IMG/VR virus record: IMGVR_UViG_3300028840_006308
Location: 1 to 59,782 of that record
Origin: a virus
DNA length: 59,782 nt
Strand: one strand, 5' to 3'
This document shows positions 30,508-38,963 of the stretch, piece after piece (position 1 is the stretch's first letter; the number at the start of each line of letters is the position of its first letter). The notes under the pieces were generated by a model that saw nothing but the letters and a program-made list of their open reading frames with translations, was not told the origin of the DNA and did no database searches. The position numbers and the translations under genes are program-made.

Positions 30508-31914
30508 TTACTCCTCGATCAACTTCAGGAATCGGGCGTACTGGTAGCAGAGGACGAAATCCCCCGAGCCGTACCAGCGTTTTTTGCTGCCTCCGGCGTC
30601 GAGCTTGAAGGGCGTCTTTACCGGGTAGAACCCCATGCGCGGCGCCATGAACCACGGCAGTGGGTCCTTGGCGACGTACCCCGAGATGCCCTTGCGCTTG
30701 AGGGGCAGGTCCGGCCGGTTCGAGTTGACTATCTCGCGCTCGCGCCTCGGCAGTTTCGGGTAGGTCTTGAGGCGTTTCGCTATGACGGCCCCCAGGCGCT
30801 TCCGGTCCTTGCCCGTGAGCTCGTAATAGACCCCGTACCAGAGCGCGTTCTCCCAAGATGCCGTCTTCTGCCACCACACTCTCAGGGCCTTCTCGTACTC
30901 GCGCGTGGTGGCATCGGTCCTGGGGTGGGTAGGCAAGAGCATGGCGAGTGCTGCCATGGTGCCGAGGTGGCTCGAGCCCTTGCCTACCCGGAGGTCGCCA
31001 ATCTCGATGGTCGCGCGGTACACGTTGCGGTGGCGGCCCTCCTTCACGAAGGTGTCGTACCAGAGCAAAAACTTGGGATCCCTCGTGTGATGATAAGCCA
31101 TGCTCATCACCGCGAGGCAGTTGAGGTTGTACTTCTCGGCCAGGTTCACGTAGGTCTTCTTGTATTTGCCGTAACCCATCGTGATGTGCCCCACGCCGGG
31201 CAGGAAGACCTTGGGTCCCCGCAGCAGGAAGAACGGAATGTCCGTGGGGAACCCATCGGGCTTCTTGAGCGTGAATCCGGTGGTCACGAGGTCGTCGCAG
31301 ATGTCCTTTAAGGTCTCGAGCGAGAGCTTATAGAGCTCGACGTCCTTGCCCTTGAGGTGCGTCACGGCCACGTGCAGGCCGTAGAGCGTCCCCATGTATT
31401 GTCCCGGGCTGGGTCCCCTCGCGTAGTACATATAGCCCTCATACGGCGCCTTACACCTGATGAACTTGTGGGCACCTTTTACGGGGCAATCCGTGCTCGT
31501 AAAGCCCCGGGGCAAGTACCCGCGCCGCCCGCAAGCCAGGGTCTTCAGGCGGTGCTGCGCTAGCGCCTTCCGCAAGTGGGCCTTTTTGGTAGGGTTAGAG
31601 GGGTCGTTGAGGTAGTTGTAGACCAGCCCTGCGGTCAAGTACCCCGAGTAACACGCCTGGTCGCCGAACTCGTCGTAGAGCACCTTCCCCTTCGTCTTGC
31701 GCAGGCACTCGGCCCATCCCGCGTATTTCCAATGATGTGCGAAAAGGGCCGCCTCCGCATCCCGCGAGAAGGCCGCGAGTGTGCCGTTTTGGCGCGTCTT
31801 CCGGGCAGCCTCCACGAGACCCACAGTTTCGCTGTACGGCCTCGGGTCGATATCCTGCCCGGTTAGCTTGCAGCCTGCTAAAAGCGCCACACAGGCGAAC
31901 AGTGCGCGTCTCAT
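30508..31914 (-). CDS. Large lipoprotein, possible helical-barrel enzyme
   Basis: 468 residues. The N-terminus ends in lipobox LLAGC (cysteine 15). The mature chain is alpha-helical with repeated helix pairs and aromatic loops (HHWKYAGWAECLRKTKG, GYLTAGLVYNYLN, YGVYYELTGKDRKRLG), which suggests an alpha/alpha toroid like those of polysaccharide lyases and glycosidases. No active site could be assigned. A virus-made lipoprotein of this size is unusual; envelope polysaccharide degradation or superinfection exclusion are possible. Confidence 0.55.
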   Translation of the reverse strand: MRRALFACVALLAGCKLTGQDIDPRPYSETVGLVEAARKTRQNGTLAAFSRDAEAALFAHHWKYAGWAECLRKTKGKVLYDEFGDQACYSGYLTAGLVYNYLNDPSNPTKKAHLRKALAQHRLKTLACGRRGYLPRGFTSTDCPVKGAHKFIRCKAPYEGYMYYARGPSPGQYMGTLYGLHVAVTHLKGKDVELYKLSLETLKDICDDLVTTGFTLKKPDGFPTDIPFFLLRGPKVFLPGVGHITMGYGKYKKTYVNLAEKYNLNCLAVMSMAYHHTRDPKFLLWYDTFVKEGRHRNVYRATIEIGDLRVGKGSSHLGTMAALAMLLPTHPRTDATTREYEKALRVWWQKTASWENALWYGVYYELTGKDRKRLGAVIAKRLKTYPKLPRREREIVNSNRPDLPLKRKGISGYVAKDPLPWFMAPRMGFYPVKTPFKLDAGGSKKRWYGSGDFVLCYQYARFLKLIEE

Positions 31915-31922
31915 GGCCCCTC

Positions 31923-32255
31923 CTACGCCTCTGGCTTAACTTGCAGAACCTCGAGCTCCCGGGGGTCGCCCTCGAGGATGCCCTTGGCCCGCAAGGTGTT
32001 GACCCGCATCATCAGGTGCTCCTGCACGTAGCCCAGGGAGTCGAGCTTGTCGAGTACCGGCTTCCAGATGCCCGCCAGGCCGGTCGCCCGGTCGTCCTTG
32101 CTCATGTTGGACTTCTTGGCGTTCTCCATGAAGGCCGCGGTCTGGGCGATGGCCCCCGACCACATCTCCTTCAGGGGCGCCAGGACGGTGTCCTCGATGG
32201 CCGCAAAGAGCTCGACGTCCTTCGCCTCATTGATCGGTTTCACCTGCTGTGTCAC
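31923..32255 (-). CDS. Helical hypothetical protein
   Basis: 110 residues from GTG after AGGAGG. All helical (DVELFAAIEDTVLAPLKEMW, GYVQEHLMMRVNTLRAKGIL). It overlaps the upstream gene by 29 bases. Confidence 0.6.
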   Translation of the reverse strand: MTQQVKPINEAKDVELFAAIEDTVLAPLKEMWSGAIAQTAAFMENAKKSNMSKDDRATGLAGIWKPVLDKLDSLGYVQEHLMMRVNTLRAKGILEGDPRELEVLQVKPEA

Positions 32256-32505
32256 GTTTCGCCTCCTTTTCTTCTTCCTGAATCTGCCCCCAAAATTCGC
32301 CCACGAGGGCGACCATCTTTACGGATCCGGCCTCAAGGCAGGATCCTTTCTTGCAGAACCAGAACCGATGGCTCTTGGCGTTTGAGGGAAGCCAATCACC
32401 GTGCTGCAACTGAGCATCGACCATCACCGTCAGGTATTCATCGGTCTCGTCCTTCCCAAGCACGTCGCCGCAAACATCGCACGTTATCGTCCGTTTAACA
32501 GGCAT
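32227..32505 (-). CDS. Zinc-binding hypothetical protein
   Basis: 92 residues with ITCDVCGDVLGK and FWFCKKGSC, two cysteine pairs as in a zinc ribbon, and an acidic helical tail. Confidence 0.65.
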   Translation of the reverse strand: MPVKRTITCDVCGDVLGKDETDEYLTVMVDAQLQHGDWLPSNAKSHRFWFCKKGSCLEAGSVKMVALVGEFWGQIQEEEKEAKRDTAGETDQ

Positions 32506-32514
32506 CGTTCCTCC

Positions 32515-32874
32515 TCACTCCATCTCGTGTCCGCAAGCCCCACACGATAGGGGCTCGCTGCCTTTGTAGTCCAGAAAAACCTCGGGGGGCATCTTGCCGC
32601 AAGAATCGCACGCCAGGTAGAGCTTACCGTTGGATGTCAGTACCTCCCAATGCGCTCCGCAGCAGGGGCTGTGGATGCAATCCAGCGCGCCCTTCGCCGC
32701 CGGGGGTATCTGCTCCATGATCTCCGGCGAACGCACCTCCACATCGGGGCCGATGGTTAGATAGCAAGCTTCGCAAACCAGAACGAGGCCATCGCACGTC
32801 CTGCCCAGCTCCCAGTGCTTGCCGCAGCACTTGCTGTGGATGTAGCCGTCAGCCCTTACGCTTTCCGCCCGCAT
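32515..32874 (-). CDS. Cysteine-rich protein with internal duplication
   Basis: 119 residues. Two similar modules: IHSKCCGKHWELGRTCDG with VCEAC (residues about 12-37) and IHSPCCGAHWEVLTSNG with ACDSC (67-92), then a third pair CGACGHEME. Each module looks like a zinc ribbon. It overlaps the recombinase gene by 26 bases. Confidence 0.7.
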   Translation of the reverse strand: MRAESVRADGYIHSKCCGKHWELGRTCDGLVLVCEACYLTIGPDVEVRSPEIMEQIPPAAKGALDCIHSPCCGAHWEVLTSNGKLYLACDSCGKMPPEVFLDYKGSEPLSCGACGHEME

Positions 32875-33454
32875 TCTCTTTCTCCCACCGGATGAAGTCC
32901 TTGGCCAGCTTCTCGTACTTCTCGGCCTTGACCCTCTCCTTGATGCGCATCTCACGCTTGAGGTAGTGGATGTCCTTGGTCGCCTTCCAGAGCGTAACTC
33001 CGCGATAGTTGCGGAGCGAGTGGAATGAGAAGTTCTCGTCGAACCCGAGCCCCTTGATAAGCAGGCGCCAGTACTTGATGATGGTCTGGTTCTGTTGTGG
33101 CTCGTCTTTCTTCGGCTTCGGGAACAGGTATCGGCTCCCACGCGGCAGGGTCTTGATGTGCTTGCGGATCTTGTCGATGGTCTCCTGCGTGGCTATCACC
33201 CCCGCCTCCGGAGGGCTCCGCCGCCCGGGACGGACCTTGATGCGGTTGATGCACGGGACCATGACCCAGCTCTTGTAGCAGTATCGCAGGCAGTCGGTCC
33301 GCATCTTGGCCAGGTCGCCCACGGCTATGCCCAGGGCACCCGCCAGGTAGACCATCATGTGCATGCGCGGGTCGGACTCCTCGGTCTCGCGCAGAATGTA
33401 CGCGAACTCCTCGGCGGTGAGGGTGTTGAAGCGCGGGCGGTTTACGAGGGGGAT
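32849..33454 (-). CDS. Degenerate tyrosine recombinase
   Basis: 201 residues if read from ATC at 33454, which lies seven bases after GGAGG; the first ATG is 30 codons in (33364) and would cut a helix that aligns with the other recombinase. Catalytic-domain features: LAGALGIAVGDLAKM, SRYLFPKPK, SFHSLRNYRGVTLW. The first catalytic arginine (normally G-L-R-x-x-E) is replaced by alanine, and the late histidine and the tyrosine context are not evident. It may be an inactive, DNA-binding partner of the recombinase at 37357. Confidence 0.65.
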   Translation of the reverse strand: MPLVNRPRFNTLTAEEFAYILRETEESDPRMHMMVYLAGALGIAVGDLAKMRTDCLRYCYKSWVMVPCINRIKVRPGRRSPPEAGVIATQETIDKIRKHIKTLPRGSRYLFPKPKKDEPQQNQTIIKYWRLLIKGLGFDENFSFHSLRNYRGVTLWKATKDIHYLKREMRIKERVKAEKYEKLAKDFIRWEKENAGGKRKG

Positions 33455-33468
33455 GGCTTGGCCTCCTG

Positions 33469-33681
33469 CTAGGTGTCCAGCAGGACGTCGAGCGTGTCGT
33501 AGATGGTTACGGCGTCCTCGCGCGTAAAGGTGGCCTTGTGCTCCTTGTCGCCTATCTTGAACGCCACCAGGAACAGCTCATCGATGCCCTCCACCGGAGG
33601 GATTTCGCTGTTTCCGTCTACCCGGCGCACCTCGGTGAGCGGCGTGGGGCCGAAACGCAGGTGAATAGGTTCAACGGTCAT
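33469..33681 (-). CDS. Small hypothetical protein
   Basis: 70 residues, beta-rich (PIHLRFGPTPLTEV, ELFLVAFKIGDKEHKATF) with a C-terminal acidic helix. One base separates it from the upstream PAPS reductase-like gene. Confidence 0.65.
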   Translation of the reverse strand: MTVEPIHLRFGPTPLTEVRRVDGNSEIPPVEGIDELFLVAFKIGDKEHKATFTREDAVTIYDTLDVLLDT

Positions 33682-34473
33682 CTAGTCGCCCTCCTGAAAG
33701 AACATCGTGAATTGGTCCTCATCTTGTTTCGCGTAGGCGCTATCGCGGTCCAGCCACCATTCCCAATACTCCTCAGCACTGGCGAACTTCGCGCGCAGGG
33801 CTTCGCTCTTCGTGTAGAACTTGAAAGCCGCACGGCGCGTGGCCTCCCATATCCCGGGCCACAGATCCATGCCCTCTGCAATTCGTCGCTCGCTGGGGCA
33901 GATAACGCATCCCAAGCGTTTCCAGCCATGATCGTAGAGCTCGCAATAGGGCAATCCACGGTCGCGGATGAACCACCACACCATCTCCTCGGTCCAGTGC
34001 TTGATGGCATGGAAGAAGGTGATGCTCCCATCCTTCATACATGCCTCTACTTGGCGGCGATTCTTGCGGCGGGGGCTTTCTTCGCTGCGAATTCCGGTTA
34101 TGACCCGTCGACCGGCCCCAGCCCCATCTTTGTACTCATCGCAGCACCACTTTCTCCGGTGAAGCGGCAGACCGCGCCGAGCTATCTGTGTGAATATGCT
34201 TTGCCCATTCTTGGGTCTCTCGAACCTCACGTCGGGGTGCTCCCTCCGGATGAACTTGATCAGCTCGGGGGGGTCGCATGTGGTTACGTTGTAGTGCGCA
34301 TCGAACTTAACTCCGGCCTCAACGGCCAGCTGCTTGATAGAGATGGAATCCTTGCCCCCACTGAACGCCAGCCAGTAACCCTCATCTGGCTCAAACTCCC
34401 GCAGAAGGTCGATGCTCATCTGCACGGGGCACCGGTCGAATAGATCCACGAAGGGTGAGGGGCGCGTTGTCAT
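33682..34473 (-). CDS. PAPS reductase/DndC-like adenine-nucleotide hydrolase
   Basis: 263 residues. The PP-loop motif FSGGKDSISIKQLA (about residue 38) binds the adenylate. The tail has RKWCCDEYK, ITGIRSEESPRR and CVICPS, cysteines typical of the phage PAPS-reductase branch that may hold iron-sulfur. Possible roles are sulfur metabolism or sulfur-based nucleic-acid modification. It overlaps a radical SAM gene by four bases, so the two probably act together. Confidence 0.85.
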   Translation of the reverse strand: MTTRPSPFVDLFDRCPVQMSIDLLREFEPDEGYWLAFSGGKDSISIKQLAVEAGVKFDAHYNVTTCDPPELIKFIRREHPDVRFERPKNGQSIFTQIARRGLPLHRRKWCCDEYKDGAGAGRRVITGIRSEESPRRKNRRQVEACMKDGSITFFHAIKHWTEEMVWWFIRDRGLPYCELYDHGWKRLGCVICPSERRIAEGMDLWPGIWEATRRAAFKFYTKSEALRAKFASAEEYWEWWLDRDSAYAKQDEDQFTMFFQEGD

Positions 34474-35291
34474 GCGGGCACGCCCCTCTTGCGCATGATG
34501 CTGCGGGTTGCCGCCGGGCGCGCCCAGCCCCGTTGGAACTTGTGCCATTCCGGATCGGTGTCGCCCTTGCCGTTCTTATAGAGCATGGCCATGGGCATGA
34601 ACCCCGCCTCCCAAGCCTCCACCAGGCGCTTTTCGGCGGCCTTCATGGTATCCTTCGGCCATCCCATCAGCACGTAGCATCGGAGATGACTACGAGTGAA
34701 ATCCGCGTATTGCAGCAGCTTGGCCGCCTCTACAAGAGGCTCCAGGTCGTCGGGCGTATCATAGGCAAAGAACATCTGCGATGGGCGAACCTCCCACAGG
34801 GCATTCACGTGCCAAGGCTTGAGGCGCGCGGCCTCCAGTCCTCCTGTAAGCTCGATGCGGCGGTTCTGCCTGCCCAGCATGGACATCACCTTAAGGATAT
34901 GCTCTTCTGAGCACGCTAGGAGATTGCTATCGAGCAGGTTCCAACCGTCGTGAACTTCCAGCTCGCGGATGCCACCCTCTCGCTTGGGGACATCGCAGAA
35001 CCAGCAATTGTTCGGGCATCCCCGGCTGGTGATGACGTAGCCCTCTTTCAGGTACTGACCGGGCACGAACGCGCCGCCGGGGTCGCCCAGGGCGGGTCCG
35101 CCCATCTTGACCGGCGCCACACGCTCCCAGTCCTTGGCCAACTCTTCTGCCTTGGGGATGTCGTAGCTGAAAGCTACCGATATGTGTACCTCATCGGCCT
35201 CGGAGTACATATCGGGGGGCCCAAAGTAGGCGAGATCGTCATCGGGGCTGGCATGCGTCTTTCGGGGAAAGACCCGAACAATGCGACTCAT
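34470..35291 (-). CDS. Radical SAM protein
   Basis: 273 residues. ITSRGCPNNCWFCDVP (about residue 89) has the CxxxCxxC iron-sulfur motif, followed by LLACSEEHILKVM, ELTGGLEAARL and FFAYDTPDDLEPL, typical of the barrel. The enzymes generate a deoxyadenosyl radical; the substrate here is unknown. Coupling with the PP-loop gene suggests a two-step modification, perhaps of nucleic acid. Confidence 0.85.
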   Translation of the reverse strand: MSRIVRVFPRKTHASPDDDLAYFGPPDMYSEADEVHISVAFSYDIPKAEELAKDWERVAPVKMGGPALGDPGGAFVPGQYLKEGYVITSRGCPNNCWFCDVPKREGGIRELEVHDGWNLLDSNLLACSEEHILKVMSMLGRQNRRIELTGGLEAARLKPWHVNALWEVRPSQMFFAYDTPDDLEPLVEAAKLLQYADFTRSHLRCYVLMGWPKDTMKAAEKRLVEAWEAGFMPMAMLYKNGKGDTDPEWHKFQRGWARPAATRSIMRKRGVPA

Positions 35292-35530
35292 GCCCTTTTC
35301 TCCCTGTAGCTATTGAGGTCCGTCCCGCACTTAGGGCACCAGCGCAGGCGCCCTGTGCCCCGGCATTCTGTACAGATGAGGTATTCCTCGCCAGGCGCGA
35401 AATTCACCGCGTCCTCCTCGTGTTCGTCAACCCATCCATCCTCACACAAGAGGTTGTCGCAGCAGCGCGTGTGCGTGGGATGTTGGCCGCACTTGGGGCA
35501 GACGACCTCGAGAAGCTCGTAGTCATCCAT
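35288..35530 (-). CDS. Cysteine-rich zinc-finger protein
   Basis: 80 residues with five cysteine pairs (CPKCGQHPTHTRCC, CTECRGTGRLRWCPKCG), similar to DnaJ-type zinc repeats. Overlaps both neighbours. Function unknown. Confidence 0.7.
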   Translation of the reverse strand: MDDYELLEVVCPKCGQHPTHTRCCDNLLCEDGWVDEHEEDAVNFAPGEEYLICTECRGTGRLRWCPKCGTDLNSYREKRA

Positions 35531-35882
35531 TGCGCTCGGCCTCGGATATCATGGCCAGAATTACATCACAGGCCTCTGTGTGTTTCTTGAACATTGGGTT
35601 ATCGAGGCTCTTCTGGCACCAACACAGGCGGCCGTTATCGAGCCTGCCCTGGTCCTTGAGTAGCTTGATCAATGTCTTTTCTCGGAGGAGCGCGCACTCC
35701 AACTTGGCGTGGAGCTCCTCATACTGGTCTTGCAGCTTATCGGCCACCTCTCTCCACTTCCCGATCTCGCCCCGTAGCGCAGGCAACAGCGGGCAAACAG
35801 CCGTGTGGCACTCGGGGCCTGGGTTGTCCTCATTGCAGCAAAGAGAACCGGGGCCATTGGCGTTCCAGTGATGGCAGGTCAC
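35523..35882 (-). CDS. Hypothetical protein with coiled coil and cysteines
   Basis: 119 residues from GTG with AAGGAG upstream. The N-terminus has TCHHWNANGPGSLCC and CHTAVC; a coiled coil follows (ADKLQDQYEELHAKLE). Possibly zinc-binding. Confidence 0.65.
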   Translation of the reverse strand: MTCHHWNANGPGSLCCNEDNPGPECHTAVCPLLPALRGEIGKWREVADKLQDQYEELHAKLECALLREKTLIKLLKDQGRLDNGRLCWCQKSLDNPMFKKHTEACDVILAMISEAERNG

Positions 35883-35907
35883 TTCTTCTCCTTGTATTCG
35901 TGACCAG

Positions 35908-36240
35908 TCATCCGCGGGTCTCCGCCTCCACTCGTGGAGCAACGCGAAAGGATTTGCAGATATCCACCTTGGTGCCGCATTCCGTGTACTGGTCCGCGCT
36001 CGTCTGGGCAACGACAGGACAATGCTTCAAGAAAGCCCATATGGCCACCGTGGCTTTCTCCACGTAAAGAGGCAGGGATTGATTGCCAATTTTCTCCCAC
36101 CAGCCTGATGGGGGCTCCTGGTCCATCCCCAGCATGCCCCACGCGCGAAGGTCCCGCACTAAGAGGGCCCTCCCCGCATCTTCCAGCTTCTTGCACACTT
36201 CGCTGGGGATATCCTCCCGCGTTGGCAAATTCATCGCCAT
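35908..36240 (-). CDS. Hypothetical protein
   Basis: 110 residues, helical N-terminus (REDIPSEVCKKLEDAGRALL), then SLPLYVEKATVAIWAFLKH and a C-terminal part with two cysteines. ATG overlaps the upstream stop by one base. Confidence 0.65.
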   Translation of the reverse strand: MAMNLPTREDIPSEVCKKLEDAGRALLVRDLRAWGMLGMDQEPPSGWWEKIGNQSLPLYVEKATVAIWAFLKHCPVVAQTSADQYTECGTKVDICKSFRVAPRVEAETRG

Positions 36241-36464
36241 TACTTCTTCTCCTTCTCCCTCGGCGGACGAATCTCCACTACGTGGCCCCCGAAAGCCGGG
36301 CACTGCTTGCTGGGCCGGAAACTGGCGTTCATCCAGCCCATGGAGCAGGTTCGCATGTTGTAGGCGCTGCTCCAGCCGCAGGCGAAGCACGTCTGGCTGC
36401 ACTTGCCGTCCTTGCGGACCAGGGCCCGGAGTATCTTGGGCTTGTTGTCGAACTTGCCGGTCAC
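36240..36464 (-). CDS. Small zinc-binding hypothetical protein
   Basis: 74 residues with CSQTCFACGW, CSMGW and CPAFGG, ending REKEKK. The lysine tail overlaps the next ribosome site. Confidence 0.65.
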   Translation of the reverse strand: MTGKFDNKPKILRALVRKDGKCSQTCFACGWSSAYNMRTCSMGWMNASFRPSKQCPAFGGHVVEIRPPREKEKK

Positions 36465-36688
36465 TTCTTGGCCTTCCTCGGCACCAGGCGCTCGGGCTTC
36501 ACGTAGCGGACACGGCTGATGTGCGAGCGTCCCCGCCAGTAGCGGTCACCGAACACCTGCACCTTGGCGTTGCCGGTATCCGTATATCCCAAGAGCACGC
36601 AGGGCATGGTGTAGTTGGTCCGTGCCCGTCCGAGGCAATGGCTGCACTCAAGCTCGTGCGTGGCGTCGTCTATGGTGTATTCGGGCAT
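36461..36688 (-). CDS. Small hypothetical protein with CxxC pair
   Basis: 75 residues. HELECSHCLGRA holds one pair; the rest is beta-rich (AKVQVFGDRYWRGRSHISRV) with a basic end PRKAKK. Confidence 0.65.
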   Translation of the reverse strand: MPEYTIDDATHELECSHCLGRARTNYTMPCVLLGYTDTGNAKVQVFGDRYWRGRSHISRVRYVKPERLVPRKAKK

Positions 36689-37077
36689 CACGCCTCTTTC
36701 CCCAGCAGCTCGCGGATTTCCGTGAGCGTGCTCTTGCAATCGGGACAGTCGGCGATTTCGGGGTGGTTGTCGTGGACGTAGAGCACGTCCTCCAGCAACC
36801 TTCGCATGTCGTCGATCATGCGCCCCGCCCCGGCAAAGGACTCGGCCAACGCCTCACCGTAGCCCTCGGGCTCGATGTTGGTGTATATCCGGGCCACCTC
36901 GACGGCACCGAGCATCAGGTGCGTGTACCCGTCGCGCTTCTCGATCAACATCAGCTCACGCACTCCGGCCCCGTTACCCAGCTCGGCAACCATCTCGCTC
37001 GGGGTCATCTTCTTCGGGTAACGGCATCCGACCGCCAGCTCCGGTTCCGGATGCCACTTGTAGTCTACGGCTCCCAT
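36688..37077 (-). CDS. Hypothetical protein
   Basis: 129 residues. A beta-rich first half (KWHPEPELAVGCRY, HLMLGAVEVARIYTNIEP) precedes a helical end with CPDC. Not recognised. Confidence 0.65.
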   Translation of the reverse strand: MGAVDYKWHPEPELAVGCRYPKKMTPSEMVAELGNGAGVRELMLIEKRDGYTHLMLGAVEVARIYTNIEPEGYGEALAESFAGAGRMIDDMRRLLEDVLYVHDNHPEIADCPDCKSTLTEIRELLGKEA

Positions 37078-37078
37078 C

Positions 37079-37357
37079 TCATTCCTCCTCAAGTGCCTCG
37101 TCTGCCGCTTCGCAGGCAGCCTTATAGTTAGCATTCGCGGTTGGTAAACTCGCCTCAGCACGATGGAAATAACGGAGCAAGATCATCTCCCGGACCGCCA
37201 CTATTTGAGCATCGCCCTCTTCGGTGCCTCCCTCAAACCAGAATGCCTCGAACGCGGCCATGTTGCCCTCGCGCACCTCGGCGGCGAGTTTCATAAGGGT
37301 CGCGGCGACTTGCTCGCAGTCCTTGGCCGCCAGCTCCTTCTGCTCCTTGAAGTCCAT
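37079..37357 (-). CDS. Helical hypothetical protein
   Basis: 92 residues, helical and acidic (CEQVAATLMKLAAEVREGNM, NYKAACEAADEALEEE). The stop of the recombinase gene and its start codon share one base. Confidence 0.65.
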   Translation of the reverse strand: MDFKEQKELAAKDCEQVAATLMKLAAEVREGNMAAFEAFWFEGGTEEGDAQIVAVREMILLRYFHRAEASLPTANANYKAACEAADEALEEE

Positions 37358-37953
37358 CAGTCGCCCTCCCGATGCTTATCCTCTATCCGCCTGGCGGCTT
37401 CTATCTTCTTCGACTCGTCCATGTGCACGTATATCTCGGTGCTCTGCGTGGTCGTATGCCGGAGCTCGTCGCGCACCGTCACCATGTTACGGGTCTCGTT
37501 CCAGAGCTCCAAGCCCCGGTGATGACGCAGGGCGTGAAAGGATACACCCTCGGGCAGGCCCGCTTTCCGAGCGCACCACTTGAAGATGCGGTCGGCGGTG
37601 CGGGAGCTGATGTGGTCATGACCTCTTCCGGGGAAGAGGTACTGCTGGCGCGCAGGCATTCTCTTGAGATAGGCCGAGAAGAACTTCCGCGCGAAGTCCC
37701 CGATGTGTACGGGGAGCTCGGGCGTATCCTGGCGCTTGAGCGTTGGGATGTAAACGGCGTTCTCGGACAGGTACCGGAAACAGTGGCGGTCGAGGGCCAC
37801 GGCCTCGTTGATGCGTAAGCCCAGGGTCCCGGCGGCGTACAGGAGCGCGTAGGCGTAGGGCCAGGGCGATTTCTTGGCCGCACGGACCAGCTTCTCGAAT
37901 TGCCCGCGGTCGAGGTATTTGTCGCGGTTGCGCTTGCGCTGGCCTTTAAGCAA
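37357..37953 (-). CDS. Tyrosine recombinase, catalytic domain only
   Basis: 198 residues from TTG after GAGGAGG. Catalytic set complete: GTLGLRINEAVAL (Arg), a lysine in PTLKRQDT, SFHALRHHRGLELW (His and Arg), and DELRHTTTQSTEIYVHM (His and nucleophilic Tyr). There is no N-terminal SAM-like or arm-binding domain, so it is shorter than classical integrases. Roles may be multimer resolution of the circular genome, inversion or integration; no att site is seen. Confidence 0.8.
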   Translation of the reverse strand: MLKGQRKRNRDKYLDRGQFEKLVRAAKKSPWPYAYALLYAAGTLGLRINEAVALDRHCFRYLSENAVYIPTLKRQDTPELPVHIGDFARKFFSAYLKRMPARQQYLFPGRGHDHISSRTADRIFKWCARKAGLPEGVSFHALRHHRGLELWNETRNMVTVRDELRHTTTQSTEIYVHMDESKKIEAARRIEDKHREGD

Positions 37954-38293
37954 CGGGATCGGCCTCCTCATGGAGCGCCAAGTAGACCCGGGCACAGTCG
38001 CCCATTGTTTTCATGTCCTTCTCCGCACCGGCGGTTTCGGACGAATCGTAGCCATGCTCCAGGCAGGACTTACGAAAGGCGGCCTCGGCTTCCTGCAGGT
38101 TATACAGAACCTGCTCCGCGGTCGCTACCCGCATCCGCAGCTCCTCGTTTGCATCCTGGGATATCTCGAGACGCTCTTCAAGGTGGTCGATAGTAGCGAA
38201 GATGCGCGCCTGCCACTCGGCCTTGGCCATCATGCGCGGGTCCTTGCGGATGAAGGCCACCTGCTTGGCGTTGAGGGGCTTGACGCCGGTCAT
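37946..38293 (-). CDS. Helical hypothetical protein
   Basis: 115 residues, coiled-coil-like (ATIDHLEERLEISQDANEEL). Its end contains the ribosome site of the recombinase gene. Confidence 0.65.
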   Translation of the reverse strand: MTGVKPLNAKQVAFIRKDPRMMAKAEWQARIFATIDHLEERLEISQDANEELRMRVATAEQVLYNLQEAEAAFRKSCLEHGYDSSETAGAEKDMKTMGDCARVYLALHEEADPVA

Positions 38294-38958
38294 TTCTTGC
38301 CCTTCGGATACATTGCCCTGTCCTCGGCCTTGGCCTTGTCCTCGAGGAAGTCCGCGATGGCGGCTCCAACGCCCTCCTCGCGCAGCAAGGCCGCCGCATC
38401 GCGCAGGAGGTGGCCATGGGAGAAATAGCTCAGGTTGAGGGCATCGTAGGCCGCCCCGGCGAATTCTATCCGCTCGCGGACCTTCTGGGCGATGGGTCCC
38501 CAGTCGGGGATGCCTCCGAGGGCGCTTCCCACCTCGTTGACCGTTACTCGCTGGGTCTTGGCCTCGGTCGCCCAGACTTGAGCTTCGAGGAGCATGATGT
38601 CGCGCTGTTTCTCCGCCTCGGCGAGGCGCTCGTTCGTTTCCTTCCACTGCTTGCCCACCTGCCGCGCGCAGGGGCCGCACATCATCTCACCCGGGGGTTC
38701 GGACTCGTCCATCAGGGGCACCGCGCAGTGGTCGCAGCACACCGTGCTGAGGAAGTTATCGACGTCCTCGGGCTTGTAGACCCCGCACAGGTCCGATAAC
38801 TGCTTCTCGAGCTTCTCCAGCGCATCGGCCAGGGGCGTCACCAAGTTCAAGAGCGCAACGGAACAATCCTCAACCACGTCATGATCTTCGTGGGAGCTAG
38901 CCGTGTCGGCCACGGCGTTGAGACGGCGAGCTTCTGCGATGAGCTCCTTAGTGGTCAT
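38290..38958 (-). CDS. Hypothetical protein with zinc-finger centre
   Basis: 222 residues from ATG at 38958 (38967 is the alternative start; GGAAGG fits 38958 better). Helical arms flank VCCDHCAVPLMDESEPPGEM with MCGPCARQ. The end KGKK overlaps the next ribosome site. Confidence 0.65.
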   Translation of the reverse strand: MTTKELIAEARRLNAVADTASSHEDHDVVEDCSVALLNLVTPLADALEKLEKQLSDLCGVYKPEDVDNFLSTVCCDHCAVPLMDESEPPGEMMCGPCARQVGKQWKETNERLAEAEKQRDIMLLEAQVWATEAKTQRVTVNEVGSALGGIPDWGPIAQKVRERIEFAGAAYDALNLSYFSHGHLLRDAAALLREEGVGAAIADFLEDKAKAEDRAMYPKGKK

Positions 38959-38963
38959 GGCGT

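Noticed and set aside
37357-37953. Evidence for an integrated prophage
   Set aside because: A recombinase is present, but there is no att repeat, no host flank and the molecule closes as a circle.
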